The notes: generated by a model from the sequence alone, not told the origin. Counted from the first letter of the stretch, positions 49,599-59,997 are shown. The stretch: 64,000 bases of DNA from Tuwongella immobilis (GCF_901538355.1 NZ_LR593887.1:5928920-5992919), one strand, 5' to 3'. A program made the numbers and translations.

Positions 49599-49973
49599 TC
49601 ATTTGAGAGCTTTTCTGATTCGGAGAAAAAGTTTCCACCCGAAGAAGCCGATGAGCCAAAACCCTGAAGTCACCCACGTAAAGAGAACTCCATAACCAGC
49701 GGCAACTGTAGTAGAAAAGCTAAGGTATTCTTCGATTGTCCAGCCGTTTGGAATATCAGTTTGGTTTAATACATATATGCGGTAGAGCTCGATTGCACAT
49801 CCCATTATTCCTGTTAAAATATATGACAAAAGTGTAATACAAGGCATGCTTATCAGGAATAATAACCACCAATTATGGATGCGCTTTTGAATGATTGAAA
49901 CGGTAACGTATGGCAAAGCCAATACTGTAACAATAAGCAATGCAATTAAAAAATACATAATAAGATTTAGCAT
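49599..49973 (-). CDS. Small polytopic membrane protein between repeats
   Basis: 124 residues from ATG 49973. Three to four membrane spans: YFLIALLIVTVLALPYVTVS, WWLLFLISMPCITLLSYILTG, and VAAGYGVLFTWVTSGFWLIGFFGW. AT-rich. Framed by ~230 bp repeat copy C downstream and a 98 bp element upstream, the same arrangement as the small membrane gene at 45249. Function unknown; possibly membrane immunity. Confidence 0.65.
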   Translation of the reverse strand: MLNLIMYFLIALLIVTVLALPYVTVSIIQKRIHNWWLLFLISMPCITLLSYILTGIMGCAIELYRIYVLNQTDIPNGWTIEEYLSFSTTVAAGYGVLFTWVTSGFWLIGFFGWKLFLRIRKALK

Positions 49974-50044
49974 GGTACGTTCCCGGACCGTGGTTCGGCT
50001 TAATCGGGGATCATTTTGGTGATTGAGTGTGGTCCAACATCCAC

Positions 50045-50142
50045 CATGTAAGCCGACTACGTCGAATTGCAGGGGATAGCGAAGTCATTTTCAGGCTAAC
50101 ACAGAAGATCCGCCCTGCAATTCGACATCGTTGATCCACTAG
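50045..50142. repeat. 98 bp inverted-repeat element, copy 4
   Basis: Left end degenerate (CATGTAAGCCGACTACGTCG), right end intact (GTTGATCCACTAG). The last bases CTA are the stop codon of the minus-strand enolase-superfamily gene, so the element edge coincides with the end of that gene. Confidence 0.75.
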
Positions 50143-51254
50143 CAGCGGCACTTGGCCAGGATGGCTTCGTCCAACTCGACGCCCAATCCGGGGGCTTGCG
50201 GAATTTCGGCAAACACGGGTCCGAGTTGGAGCGGCTCGCGGATCACGTCAAATTCGTGATACAACGGCCCGAGAATATCGGCGGGGAATCGTTCGCAGGC
50301 AATCTCGGGGGTGGCCGCCGCCAGATGAATCATCGCCGCCGTCGCAATGCCCAGCTCCAAATTGCTGCCCATGTGGCAGACCAACCCGGCGGATTTGGCC
50401 AAATTCACCACTTCCAGCGCATTGCTAATCCCACCATTTTTGCCGGGATAGACCGCAATCACATCGGCGGCATGCTGTCGGGCCACCGTCCAGGCATCGG
50501 TCAGCGTGAACGCACTCTCATCGGCCATGATCGGCACACCACGACTGAGCGCCCGCACCTGGGCCAGCGCGGCCGGATCACCTGGCGGAATCGGCTGCTC
50601 GATAAACAGCAGATCCAGCGCTTGCATCCGCTCCATCATTCGTCGCGCGGTCCCGACATCCCAGCCGCCGTTGGCATCCACACCAATGGGCACATTCGGC
50701 CCGGCGAGTTCCCGAATCGCCTTCACCCGTTGATAATCCATCTCGGGGTCGAGGCCGACTTTCACCTTCAGCACGGGCACACCGGAATCCAGAAATTGCT
50801 TGGCCAATGCCACCGCCTTCGGGACTGGGAATGCGCCGATGACCATTTTGATCGGAATTCGCTCGCGGACTTTCCCGCCCAGCAATTGATATACGGGCAC
50901 GCCCAATGCCTTGCCGGCGAGATCCCATAACGCCATTTCAATGGCGGATTTGGCGAACGGATGCAGCTTGATGGCATCGTCCATCGCTCGGCGAATAGTA
51001 TTGCGTTGGAACAGATCCGCCCCCACGACCACCGGCGCGAGAAAGTCCCGAATCACCGCCTCGCACCCGCGAAAATTCTCGCCGTTCCAGCGGGGGCCAA
51101 CGGTGGCTTCGCCCAGGCCAACCAGCCCGGACTCCGTGTGCAAGCGCACGAGCACATATTCGGAATCGACATGCTCCCCGTGAGCAGTTTTCATGGTCAT
51201 GCCCGCGCGAATGGGGACATGAACGGGGATGGTTTCAACGTGAGTAATCCGCAT
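50139..51254 (-). CDS. Enolase-superfamily enzyme (mandelate racemase / muconate-lactonising type)
   Basis: 371 residues from ATG 51254, GGAG 8 bp before. N-terminal capping domain MRITHVETIPVHVPI...EYVLVRLHTESGLVGLGEA, then the barrel. Catalytic Lys is in VLKVKVGLD (~165), with metal ligands Asp in GVDANGGW, Glu in LFIEQPIPP, Glu in MADESAF, and a second catalytic Lys in YPGKNGGI (~265). The KxK plus K arrangement fits the muconate-lactonising or dipeptide-epimerase branch rather than mandelate racemase. The exact substrate is not predictable. Cytoplasmic. Its stop lies at the border of a 98 bp element. Confidence 0.92.
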   Translation of the reverse strand: MRITHVETIPVHVPIRAGMTMKTAHGEHVDSEYVLVRLHTESGLVGLGEATVGPRWNGENFRGCEAVIRDFLAPVVVGADLFQRNTIRRAMDDAIKLHPFAKSAIEMALWDLAGKALGVPVYQLLGGKVRERIPIKMVIGAFPVPKAVALAKQFLDSGVPVLKVKVGLDPEMDYQRVKAIRELAGPNVPIGVDANGGWDVGTARRMMERMQALDLLFIEQPIPPGDPAALAQVRALSRGVPIMADESAFTLTDAWTVARQHAADVIAVYPGKNGGISNALEVVNLAKSAGLVCHMGSNLELGIATAAMIHLAAATPEIACERFPADILGPLYHEFDVIREPLQLGPVFAEIPQAPGLGVELDEAILAKCRC

Positions 51255-51405
51255 CAGAACAACTCCAAGGCCGGTCGAGGATGGCGGGAGAGGTCCGTTG
51301 CGTTGTACCAGATGGAATCCTGAAAAGCGAGCAATCGCCGGACAAGTTCTCACTCATCCGACGATTGCGGGGTCACAATCCGGGGTCAATCGCGGTCAGA
51401 CGGGC

Positions 51406-54400
51406 TTAGTTGCCGCCAACAAAGATGCCACCCCGGAAGCTAATGAACGGTTCAACTTCCAATTCGGCGTCGAGATCGTCGCTGGCGTTGGCATCCAATC
51501 CTCGCAGGTCATACCGTCCGGAATCCGGCAGCGTCATCACCCGCACGCGCGATGGGAAGCTGGCACTGGCGGCAAAGCCAATCACCAATTCATCGCGGCC
51601 ATCGCCATCCAGATCGGTCGTCGCCACCCGCAGCGCCGGGAACGGCGGCACCACCATCGGCACCGGCGGATTTGGGCTGACCACCGGCGTGCCAACCGAA
51701 ATCAATTCCGGAAGGCCCGTCGGGAGCGTGCCATCATTGGCAGCGGCGGGAGTCGGTTCCGAGGCGAAGAATTCCGTCTTCAGCGTCAGAGTGTCGCCAT
51801 CGAAGACGCGAATCAGGCCGTTTTCGATCATTTGCGCTACAACAATGTCGCCAGCGCTGGTGGTCGTGACGGTCACGCCGCCGGTGTAGCTGGGATCAAA
51901 GGCAAAGAAGCTCGCCCCGAAGGAACTGACGATGACATCCCGCAGGATGTACCGCATGTGAGCCGCCCCACCGCTTCCCGCACCGGTGATGATGCGACCT
52001 TCCCCCGCGAAGGCGACGGACACGCCCCCGGTGAAACTCGGATCATAGGCAAAGGTCGAGAGCAGTTCCGCCCCCGTCGCCCCGGAGAAGACTTTGACGT
52101 GCGGTCCCCCACCGACGCCGGTGCCGGTGATGATGTCCGCGAAGCCGTCGCCGTCGAAATCCCCCACCGCCAGCGACAATCCGCCGGTGTAGGTCGGAGC
52201 GTAAGCAAAGAAGCTGCGGATTTCTTGCAACGTCGCCCCGGAGAAGACTTTAACGTGCGGCCCACCGCCGACGCCGGTGCCAGTGACAATGTCATCGATT
52301 CCGTCGCCGTCGATATCGCCCAACGCGACTCGCACCCCACCGGTGTAGTTCGAATCATAGGCGAAGAAGGTCGCGCGGGCCGAGCCGTCGGCATTCAGAA
52401 CCGTCACCGCAGGCCCACCGCCTGCATCCGCACCCGCCACAATCAACGCCGGTGCTACCGGCGGGGTGACTGGCGGAGTCACGGGAGGTGTCACCGGAGG
52501 CGTCACGGGCGGAGTGACGGGCGGAGTCACCGGAGGGGTTACCGGCGGAGTCACGGGCGGAGTGACTGGCGGCGTTACCGGAGGTGTCACCGGCGGCGTC
52601 GGCGGCACCGTGGCTTCCGTGACTTCGATCGTCACCGTTGCCGGGCTGCTGATCGAGATGCCATCGGTCACCGAGTAGGTGAAGTTCACCGTGCCAAAGA
52701 ATCCGACATCCGGAATGAAGGTGAACGAGCCATCGGGATTCACCGACAGCGTTCCCGCGTCCGGTGTCAGCGTCGAGACATTCACCACATCCAACGGATC
52801 GTTTTCGGGATCGGTATCATTCGCCAGCAGCCCCAGCAATCCCCCCACCGTCAGCGTATTGCCTTCGACGACCGTATAGGAATCGTTCACCGCAGTCGGC
52901 GTCAGATTGTTGGTAATCGTGATGGTGAAGGTCTGCAGCGTCGAGGTATCCACGCCGCCGTTCGTCGTGCCGCCATTGTCTTGGAGTTGCACGGAGAGGG
53001 TCGCGCTGCCGCTGGTGCCCGTAGTGGCTTGGAAGGTCAGTTGGCCATTGGCGTCGATTGCCGGCGCGGTGGAGAAGGTCAGGCTGCCGGTCGTCGAGAC
53101 AATTCCAATCAGGGCGTTGAACGTCTGCCCCGACTCGTTGCTGGGGCCAGTGGAAATTCCGGTCAGGAAGTTCGGAATGGTCACTGGTCCCGCGTTAATC
53201 GGCCGCACCACCGCCGAATTCGGAATCGTGAAGCTGGGGGCATCGTTCACCGGGTTGATGGTGATGGTGAACGATTGGGTCATCGACGTATCCAGCCCGC
53301 CGTTGGCCGTGCCGCCGTTGTCTTGAAGCTGAATCGTGATCACTGCGGTGCCGAACGTGTTGGCCGCCGGCTGATATTGCAGCGTTCCATCGGGCGCAAT
53401 CGCCAGCACATCAAAGCTCAGATCGCCGGTGGTGACATTGATATTCGTCACCGTGAAGGTCACCGTTTGGCTCGACTCGTTCGCCGGGCCAGCCACAATC
53501 CCCGTCGCCCAATTCGGCACCGTCACGAGGGTTGTATCTTCGTTCGCTGTCTGATTCGCACCCGCGAGGAAATCGGGGGCATCATTCACCGGATTGACGG
53601 TGATGGTGAACGACTGCGTGGCGGAAGCATCAATGCCGCCGTTGGCCGTGCCGCCGTTGTCGAGGATGCGCACCACGATCGTCGCTTTGCCGAAGGTATC
53701 CGCGCTCGGCGTGAAGCTCAACTTGCCGCTGGCATCAATCGCCAGGCCGGTCAGCACCAAATCGCCTTCCGTCGTGGTCGCGCTCACAATCTCGAACGAG
53801 ACGGTTTGCCCCGATTCGTTCGCCGGGCCTGCGGAAAACACACTGATGAAGTTCGGAACTTCGACCAGCCCGGCATCTTCGTTCACCGTCTGATTCGCGC
53901 CCACGGTAAAGGTCGGAACATCATTCACCGGGTTGACGGTGATGGTGAACGATTGCGTTGCGGAGGCATCGACACCGCCGTTGGCCGTGCCGCCGTTGTC
54001 GAGGATGCGCACCACGATCGTCGCTTTGCCGAAGGTATCCGCGCTCGGCGTGTAGCTCAACTTGCCGCTGGCATCGATCGCCAGGCCAGTCAACACCAGA
54101 TCGCCTTCCGTCGTCGTCGCGCTCACAATCTCGAACGAGACGGTTTGCCCCGATTCGTTCGCCGGGCCTGTGGAAATTCCCGTGATGAATCCTGGCACAT
54201 TCACCAGCCCGGAATCTTCGTTCACCGTCTGATTGGCGCCGATGGTGAAACTCGGAGCGTCGTTGACGCCGGTGATGTTGATCGTCACCGACTTGGTGTC
54301 GGTCTTGGCGCCACCGGTGCCGGTGTTGCCCAAATCATCGACCAACAGCGTGAGCGTCTCGGCACCGAAATAATCGAAGTTCGGCGTGTAGACCAGCCCC

Positions 54401-56262
54401 GTGGCATTGGCGAGCGTGGCATTGATGGCGGCCAACGGCGCGGTAATCGTGATGCTATTGGACGGCTCCGCACTCACCTGCGCGGAGGTGATGCCCCCCG
54501 AAACATCGGTGCGAATATCCAGCGATCCCTTCGTCACCGACAACGTCAGGGTAATGTTCTTGGTTCCGGCATCGGCGTCTGCCACCGAAATGCCCGTAAT
54601 GGCCAGTGTGCCATCTTCGAGCATCGATTGCGTTCCCGGCACCGTCAGCACCGGCGGCTGATTCGGAGTGGTGGGCGTCGTAAACGGCGTCACGCCATCA
54701 TTCTTGAACCCCGGCGAAGCAAACACGCCAGCGGTCTTTTCCGACGAGGTGACAAACGCCGCGGCAATGCTGCCATCGGTTTCGCGGGTATACGATTGAT
54801 CCTTGGAGCTATCGAAACTGTACGCGACTCGACTGATAAACCGCCCATCTGGGGCGATCAGTTCGACAATGTCAACTGCCGCATCCAATCCCCAGGTGCC
54901 GGTGCTGCTCGCTTGCACGACGGCGTTGCCGAAGTCGGTGAAGACGGCAGTATTTCCGAAAATGACAATCGCCTCTCCGGCGGGTACGATCGACCCCGTC
55001 GGGAAGACGTGCCGCACCGAGCTGGCATCCCGCAGGGAATAGCCACTCAGATCAAAGGACGCCCCCGTGTTATTGACGATTTCGACGAATTCGTCTTCGT
55101 TCGATGTTGCGCCGCTCTTGTTGGCATCAATGGCCGTTGTCGGCGTATCCGCATTGATTTCATTAATCACCAACAACGGCTTGAAACCGAATTTGGCCGA
55201 GCTGATGTTTTCGTTGGTGCCCAGATCGATTTGAACCGAGTTCGACGTGGAAAGCTGCACGCCAAGGGGCACCGTCGCCGCATCAAATTCGACTTTGTAT
55301 TTGCCTGCGGCCAACGCCGAAAAGTTATACGCACCAGCCGCATCGGTCGTCAGATTAGCTTTGGCGAGGTCATCGCTGTTGCCGAAAATTCCATCCGGCC
55401 CTGCGCCGTACAGGAACATCGTCACACCCGACAGACCATTCTCAGCAGGATCGGCGACCCCGTTGCCATTGCTATCGATGTACACAAAGTTGCCAATCGA
55501 CCCCGTCGGCCCCCCACTCGACGCCGCCGAGGTAATGACGATGTTATCGACGCCAATCCACTCATCGCCGCTTGCCGCATCCGCTGTAATCACACGAATT
55601 TGCAGTTTGGCTGCCCCGTTGGCCGCAGCTGGCAACGTCACGGAGATTGCATTCGTTTTCCCAGATAAATTCGGTCCTTCCGAAGCATCCGCCACATACC
55701 CGGCAGGAACATTCACAAAGTTCCCCGAGCCGCCAACTCGATACTGCAAGGCAATCTGCTGGACGGAATTATCCCCAGACCCATCCAGATCAATCAGATC
55801 ATACGAAATCTGAATATCTTGCCGCCCAGTCGCATCCATATAAAACACTAGAAATGGCGCATCAGCAGTATTTGAACCGCTCAATGCCACAACCGTGTTC
55901 CCCGTTAGTTCAAACTCAGTCACTCCACCTGTCGAAAATGTATTTGGATTTGTTTGATTCGCATTCACATCGAGTACATCAAATCCCTCAGCCACCACGG
56001 TTTGGGGATCCACCCCGGGTCCTGAAACCAGATTATCCCCTCGGTACCCTTCGATCGAGGGCACACTCCCCCAGTTATCATTTCCGGAAATTAGCGCTTT
56101 ATTTTCCCAATTTTGCTCGAATTTGCCGCCGGCGAGGGAGTGGTAGTTGGCATCGGGTGTGATGCGAGCTTCGAAGGTTTCCAATTTCGGTGCAAATTGG
56201 TTTGGCCGACGACGGGATTGCGGGGCCAGAAGAGCTTGCTTCCACCAAGGCATGCGACGCAT
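51406..56262 (-). CDS. Giant exported protein: SdrD-B, lamin-tail, cadherin-like and FG-GAP repeats
   Basis: 1618 residues from ATG 56262 with GAAGGAG 7 bp upstream; the frame is open upstream but without a site. N-terminus MRRMPWWKQALLAP, then KLETFEARITPD (export-type motif). A ~200-residue jelly-roll-like region follows, then SdrD-B-type GSIGNFVYIDSNGNGVADPAENG (~255-330) and a lamin-tail domain LLVINEINADTP...FVEIVNNTGASFDLSGYSL (~350-450). Cadherin/Ig-like repeats of the VNDAPSFTIGANQTVNEDSG type run ~540-1210, then an 11-unit PPVT linker (~1225-1270). FG-GAP repeats run to the end (GDIDGDGIDDIVTGTGVGGGPHVKVFSG), which closes FRGGIFVGGN. Probably a surface or secreted adhesin; ligand unknown. 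Confidence 0.92.
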   Translation of the reverse strand: MRRMPWWKQALLAPQSRRRPNQFAPKLETFEARITPDANYHSLAGGKFEQNWENKALISGNDNWGSVPSIEGYRGDNLVSGPGVDPQTVVAEGFDVLDVNANQTNPNTFSTGGVTEFELTGNTVVALSGSNTADAPFLVFYMDATGRQDIQISYDLIDLDGSGDNSVQQIALQYRVGGSGNFVNVPAGYVADASEGPNLSGKTNAISVTLPAAANGAAKLQIRVITADAASGDEWIGVDNIVITSAASSGGPTGSIGNFVYIDSNGNGVADPAENGLSGVTMFLYGAGPDGIFGNSDDLAKANLTTDAAGAYNFSALAAGKYKVEFDAATVPLGVQLSTSNSVQIDLGTNENISSAKFGFKPLLVINEINADTPTTAIDANKSGATSNEDEFVEIVNNTGASFDLSGYSLRDASSVRHVFPTGSIVPAGEAIVIFGNTAVFTDFGNAVVQASSTGTWGLDAAVDIVELIAPDGRFISRVAYSFDSSKDQSYTRETDGSIAAAFVTSSEKTAGVFASPGFKNDGVTPFTTPTTPNQPPVLTVPGTQSMLEDGTLAITGISVADADAGTKNITLTLSVTKGSLDIRTDVSGGITSAQVSAEPSNSITITAPLAAINATLANATGLVYTPNFDYFGAETLTLLVDDLGNTGTGGAKTDTKSVTINITGVNDAPSFTIGANQTVNEDSGLVNVPGFITGISTGPANESGQTVSFEIVSATTTEGDLVLTGLAIDASGKLSYTPSADTFGKATIVVRILDNGGTANGGVDASATQSFTITVNPVNDVPTFTVGANQTVNEDAGLVEVPNFISVFSAGPANESGQTVSFEIVSATTTEGDLVLTGLAIDASGKLSFTPSADTFGKATIVVRILDNGGTANGGIDASATQSFTITVNPVNDAPDFLAGANQTANEDTTLVTVPNWATGIVAGPANESSQTVTFTVTNINVTTGDLSFDVLAIAPDGTLQYQPAANTFGTAVITIQLQDNGGTANGGLDTSMTQSFTITINPVNDAPSFTIPNSAVVRPINAGPVTIPNFLTGISTGPSNESGQTFNALIGIVSTTGSLTFSTAPAIDANGQLTFQATTGTSGSATLSVQLQDNGGTTNGGVDTSTLQTFTITITNNLTPTAVNDSYTVVEGNTLTVGGLLGLLANDTDPENDPLDVVNVSTLTPDAGTLSVNPDGSFTFIPDVGFFGTVNFTYSVTDGISISSPATVTIEVTEATVPPTPPVTPPVTPPVTPPVTPPVTPPVTPPVTPPVTPPVTPPVTPPVTPPVAPALIVAGADAGGGPAVTVLNADGSARATFFAYDSNYTGGVRVALGDIDGDGIDDIVTGTGVGGGPHVKVFSGATLQEIRSFFAYAPTYTGGLSLAVGDFDGDGFADIITGTGVGGGPHVKVFSGATGAELLSTFAYDPSFTGGVSVAFAGEGRIITGAGSGGAAHMRYILRDVIVSSFGASFFAFDPSYTGGVTVTTTSAGDIVVAQMIENGLIRVFDGDTLTLKTEFFASEPTPAAANDGTLPTGLPELISVGTPVVSPNPPVPMVVPPFPALRVATTDLDGDGRDELVIGFAASASFPSRVRVMTLPDSGRYDLRGLDANASDDLDAELEVEPFISFRGGIFVGGN
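52460..52600. repeat. 12 bp coding tandem repeat (PPVT linker)
   Basis: About eleven units GGNGTNACNGGN, encoding Pro-Val-Thr-Pro on the minus strand. Third codon positions vary between units, so the linker is kept by protein-level selection rather than being fresh slippage. A four-unit version occurs at about 34470-34520 in the other exported protein. Confidence 0.85.
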
Positions 56263-56624
56263 CGAGCACTCCTTCAGGGGGCGAATCTCAGTCGTGTCAC
56301 CTCGCGCAGGATGGCACTCGTTGCGGGTACTGGCCGCAGGTTGCCGAGAGCGATCCGATCTGTTTCCGAATCCATCGCCATCAACACCCCAGTTGCGAGT
56401 CTGGTGCAGAATGGCTACCGAATTCGTGCCCCCGAAATCGGGAGCGAGCCGCGAGTTGAGATTGGCCCCCCATGGAGACGAGCAGGGGCGCAATCTCGTA
56501 GATTTATTCTTAGTTTAACTCCTGTGCGGACAGGGGGCTTTCGGGAATTTCGCATCTCGGAGTAAACTTCATGCAATCCACTCATTCAGGCCGCGCATTC
56601 CGCACAACCCGTACAGCCTACCAA
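56263..56624. other. Intergenic upstream of the giant exported gene
   Basis: About 360 bp, including an AT-rich patch (GATTTATTCTTAGTTTAACT at 56500-56519) that could hold the minus-strand promoter. No gene recognised. Confidence 0.45.
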
Positions 56625-57080
56625 TTACTTGCCAGTTGGCTTGTTCCCGCCGCCCAATTTGGCGTTTCGGATCATTTCCAAAATGTTGTTCTTGCCCACC
56701 GATCCACTCTCAGCGGCCGCCGCCGCGGCACTGCTCGCAGCGGCTTCGTCACGTGCGGCTTGTCCCAATGCGGGTGTCTCGGCTTCTGGGATCGCTGGAA
56801 CGTCCTTGTACATCGGCTCGGAGCCAAAGAACCCCGCAACCACCGCCGCTTTAATCATGCGTTCGATTCGGGCATAGACAATTTGGTCGTACGGCACAAA
56901 GAAACAACGTCCTTCATCCGTTGTCCCCGCGACACGCCCCCGAAGCACGATGAAATCCGGCTCGAACAGAATGAACTGCTCCACACTGATTTCACCATTT
57001 TTCAGCACCAAGTTCATGGAGGCATGGTATCCCTGCGGGACTTGTCGGAATAACTGGCTCCATTCGTCGCGGGTCATCAT
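56625..57080 (-). CDS. Conserved small protein with Ala-rich tail
   Basis: 151 residues from ATG 57080, GGGAGGAC 7-14 bp upstream. N-terminal MMTRDEWSQLFRQVPQGYHASMNLVLKNG resembles small conserved planctomycete proteins. A compact beta-type domain follows (EQFILFEPDFIVLRGRVAGTTDEGRCFFVPYDQI), then an Ala/Glu-rich low-complexity part and a Lys/Gly tail (NAKLGGGNKPTGK). Cytoplasmic; function unknown. Divergent from acs. Confidence 0.7.
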   Translation of the reverse strand: MMTRDEWSQLFRQVPQGYHASMNLVLKNGEISVEQFILFEPDFIVLRGRVAGTTDEGRCFFVPYDQIVYARIERMIKAAVVAGFFGSEPMYKDVPAIPEAETPALGQAARDEAAASSAAAAAAESGSVGKNNILEMIRNAKLGGGNKPTGK

Positions 57081-57286
57081 CTCGCTGTCCTCCCAGGAAT
57101 CCCGTATCGAGCATTGGAACATTTTCTGGCATGCACTCTAGCACGATTTTTCGGAACCGATCGAGATTTTCACCTTTCAATTGCTTCTTCCGACCGGATC
57201 ATTGCGTCGCAAGCCTATGCCGTCTAAGCTGGTGGGATGGATGGCCCTGAATCCGGTCTGATTTTTTTCGCAGGAGTTCGCGGACG

Positions 57287-59242
57287 ATGACCTCTCCGAG
57301 TGCCAATATCACCAGCGTGTTGAAAGAAACCCGGTCGTTTCCGCCCAGCGCGGAGTTCGTCGCCAATGCTCATATTTCCGGGATGGAAGCATACCGGGAA
57401 TTGTGGCAGCGCAGCAAGGACGATCCGACCGGTTTCTGGGCCGAGCAAGCCGAGACGCTCACCTGGTTCGAGAAGTGGCACACCGTCCTGGAATGGAACG
57501 AGCCGCATGCCAAATGGTTCGTGGGTGGCAAACTCAACGCTTGCTACAACTGCGTGGATCGCCACGTGCTCGCCGGTCGGGGCAATCAAGCCGCCCTCCT
57601 GTTTGAAGGGGAACCAGGCGACACCCGCGTGCTGACCTACAACGATCTGCTCCGCGAAGTCAGCCAGTTTGCCAACGTCCTCAAAAACCAAGGCATCCAA
57701 GCGGGCGATGTCGTCACGATTTATATGCCGATGATTCCCGAGGCGGTGGTGGCGATGCTGGCCTGTGCCCGCATCGGTGCCATGCACTCGGTCGTCTTCG
57801 GCGGCTTCTCCGCGGAAGCGGTGGCCGATCGCAATAACGACGCCAAGAGCAAGCTCATCATCACCGCCGATGGCGGCTGGCGTCGCGGCAAAGTCATTCC
57901 GCTCAAGCAAAATGTCGATCTCGCGCTCAGCAAATCGCCCACCGTCCAAACCTGCATTGTCTACAATCGCTGCAACACCAGCGTGGAGATGGTTGCCGGC
58001 CGCGATTTCTGGTGGCACGAACTTGCCGCCGCCGCCAGCACCGATTGCCCCGCCGAGCCGTTCGACTCCGAACATCCCTTATTTGTGCTATACACCTCCG
58101 GCTCCACCGGCAAGCCCAAAGGCATTTTGCACACCACCGCCGGCTACCTGCTTGGTGCCTCGCGCACCCATCATTGGGTGTTCGATCTGAAGCCGACCGA
58201 CACCTATTGGTGTACCGCCGACATTGGCTGGATCACCGGGCATAGCTATGTTGTGTATGGTCCGCTCGCAAACGGTGCCACGCAAGTGATTTACGAAGGG
58301 GCACCCAATCAGCCCCGCGAAGATCGCTTCTGGGAAATCATCGCCAAATATCGCGTATCCATTTTCTACACCGCCCCAACTGCCATTCGCGCCTTCATCA
58401 AGTGGGGCGATCAATGGCCCAAGGCCCACGATCTTTCCAGCTTGCGCGTGTTGGGAACCGTTGGCGAACCGATCAACCCCGAAGCCTGGATCTGGTATCA
58501 CACCCTGATCGGCGGCGGACGCTGCCCGATTGTCGACACGTGGTGGCAGACCGAAACCGGGGCGATCATGATTGCCCCCACCCCCGGCGCAATCGCCACC
58601 AAGCCTGGCTCCGCCACCATGCCCGTGCCCGGCATCCACGCCGAGATTGTCGACCGACAGGGCAACCCCGTGGGAGCCAACGAAGGCGGGCTGCTGGTCA
58701 TCAAGCACCCATGGCCGTCGATGCTCCGCACGATTTTCGGCGATGATGCCCGTTACCGCGAGCAATATTGGTCGCAAATTCCCGGCGCTTACTTCACCGC
58801 CGACGGTGCCCGACGCGATGATGATGGCTACATCTGGATCATGGGCCGCGTCGATGACGTGCTCAACGTCTCCGGCCACCGGCTCAGCACCATGGAAGTC
58901 GAATCCGCACTCGTGCAGCACCCCAAAGTCGCCGAGGCAGCCGTTGTCGGTCGCCCCGACGATCTCAAGGGAGAAGCCATCGCTTGCTTCGTCACCCTGG
59001 TCAGCGGCGAACAACCCACCGAGGAATTGAAGAAAGAACTTCGCGAACACGTCGTCAAAGAAATCGGTGCCCTGGCCCGCCCCGACGATATTCGCTTCGC
59101 CGAATTGCTCCCCAAGACCCGCTCCGGCAAGATTATGCGTCGCCTGCTCCGCGACATCGCCGCCGGCCGCGAGTCCAAAGGCGATACCACCACGCTGGAA
59201 GATTTCTCCGTGATGGCCAAACTCCGCGAAAGCGATGAATAA
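57287..59242 (+). CDS. acs: Acetyl-CoA synthetase (AMP-forming)
   Basis: 651 residues, the usual length of Acs. It activates acetate to acetyl-AMP, then acetyl-CoA. Visible motifs: P-loop-like [16 protein letters not shown] (~267), [20 protein letters not shown], acetate-pocket [14 protein letters not shown] (~417), [34 protein letters not shown] with the hinge Asp, and the C-terminal [14 protein letters not shown] with the Lys that is acetylated in regulated Acs enzymes (~615). N-terminal [19 protein letters not shown] is also typical. Single gene with its own upstream region. Confidence 0.97.
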   Translation: MTSPSANITSVLKETRSFPPSAEFVANAHISGMEAYRELWQRSKDDPTGFWAEQAETLTWFEKWHTVLEWNEPHAKWFVGGKLNACYNCVDRHVLAGRGNQAALLFEGEPGDTRVLTYNDLLREVSQFANVLKNQGIQAGDVVTIYMPMIPEAVVAMLACARIGAMHSVVFGGFSAEAVADRNNDAKSKLIITADGGWRRGKVIPLKQNVDLALSKSPTVQTCIVYNRCNTSVEMVAGRDFWWHELAAAASTDCPAEPFDSEHPLFVLYTSGSTGKPKGILHTTAGYLLGASRTHHWVFDLKPTDTYWCTADIGWITGHSYVVYGPLANGATQVIYEGAPNQPREDRFWEIIAKYRVSIFYTAPTAIRAFIKWGDQWPKAHDLSSLRVLGTVGEPINPEAWIWYHTLIGGGRCPIVDTWWQTETGAIMIAPTPGAIATKPGSATMPVPGIHAEIVDRQGNPVGANEGGLLVIKHPWPSMLRTIFGDDARYREQYWSQIPGAYFTADGARRDDDGYIWIMGRVDDVLNVSGHRLSTMEVESALVQHPKVAEAAVVGRPDDLKGEAIACFVTLVSGEQPTEELKKELREHVVKEIGALARPDDIRFAELLPKTRSGKIMRRLLRDIAAGRESKGDTTTLEDFSVMAKLRESDE

Positions 59243-59463
59243 CGTCCGTTAACCACCGCCAGTTGAATGCCAACGCATCGCGGCCACCTCACCCGGTGTG
59301 CCGCGACTCGATCGACTCCCGAAAATTCAAATCAATTCACCAGCTTGGACATTCGGGAGTCATGCGTTTTTTCGCAAGTCTCACCATTCTAGAACCGAAT
59401 AAAGTGCGGTTGTTCGATCTGCGCATTCCATTCGAGTGCCTTCCCGTGTGGGGATGAATTCCC

Positions 59464-59997
59464 ATGGCCAACGCCCGCCGTCGCCAATCGCCACCGAAAT
59501 CGGCAGGGGCCGAACCGTCTGCCCCCGAATCCGATTCGCCGAAATTGCTCTCGGGTGGTAATCCACAGATTGCCATGGCCGATGGCGAGACGCCCGTACA
59601 AGCCTACTTGAGCGCGATGCCCGGCTGGAAATCCGCCGTCGGTCGCCGACTGGATGCGCTGATTGTCCAGGCATTCCCCGAGGTTCGTAAGGCCGTCAAA
59701 TGGAATTCACCGTTCTACGGTCTCCCCGACGCCGGGTGGATCCTCAGCTTCCATTGCTTCGACAAATATATCAAAGTGGCATTCTTCCAAGGGGCCAAGA
59801 TGACGCCCTTGCCGCCGGGCGAATCCAAACAAGCCGATGTTCGCTATCTCGACATCTACGAATCCGACTCGATCGATGAACCGCAGTTCCTCGACTGGGT
59901 CCGCCAAGCCACGCAACTCCCCACCTGGGGCACCACCGAACCGGCTCGCCCCAAACGCAATGCCAAACTTCGACCACCTCAACAATCGAATGAATAG
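59464..59997 (+). CDS. DUF1801 protein
   Basis: 177 residues from ATG 59464. A ~45-residue Pro/Ser-rich start precedes the DUF1801 core: PVQAYLSAMPGWKSAVGRRLDALI, VRKAVKWNSPFYGLPDAGWILSFHCFDKYIKVAFFQGA, and a C-terminal RYLDIYESDSIDEPQFLDWVRQA. Small soluble family of unknown role related to YdhG/YjhG-like proteins. Single gene, convergent with the HAD hydrolase. Confidence 0.85.
   Translation: MANARRRQSPPKSAGAEPSAPESDSPKLLSGGNPQIAMADGETPVQAYLSAMPGWKSAVGRRLDALIVQAFPEVRKAVKWNSPFYGLPDAGWILSFHCFDKYIKVAFFQGAKMTPLPPGESKQADVRYLDIYESDSIDEPQFLDWVRQATQLPTWGTTEPARPKRNAKLRPPQQSNE

Noticed and set aside
9324-50142. 98 bp element as an insertion sequence with a transposase
   Set aside because: No copy encodes a protein and no transposase-like gene is seen in the window, so at most it is a non-autonomous element.
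51298-55668. A 1456-residue plus-strand frame opposite the giant exported gene
   Set aside because: Rich in Arg, His and Gly and without domains; it is the antisense of a GC-rich repetitive gene. The minus-strand frame has clear domains and a ribosome-binding site.
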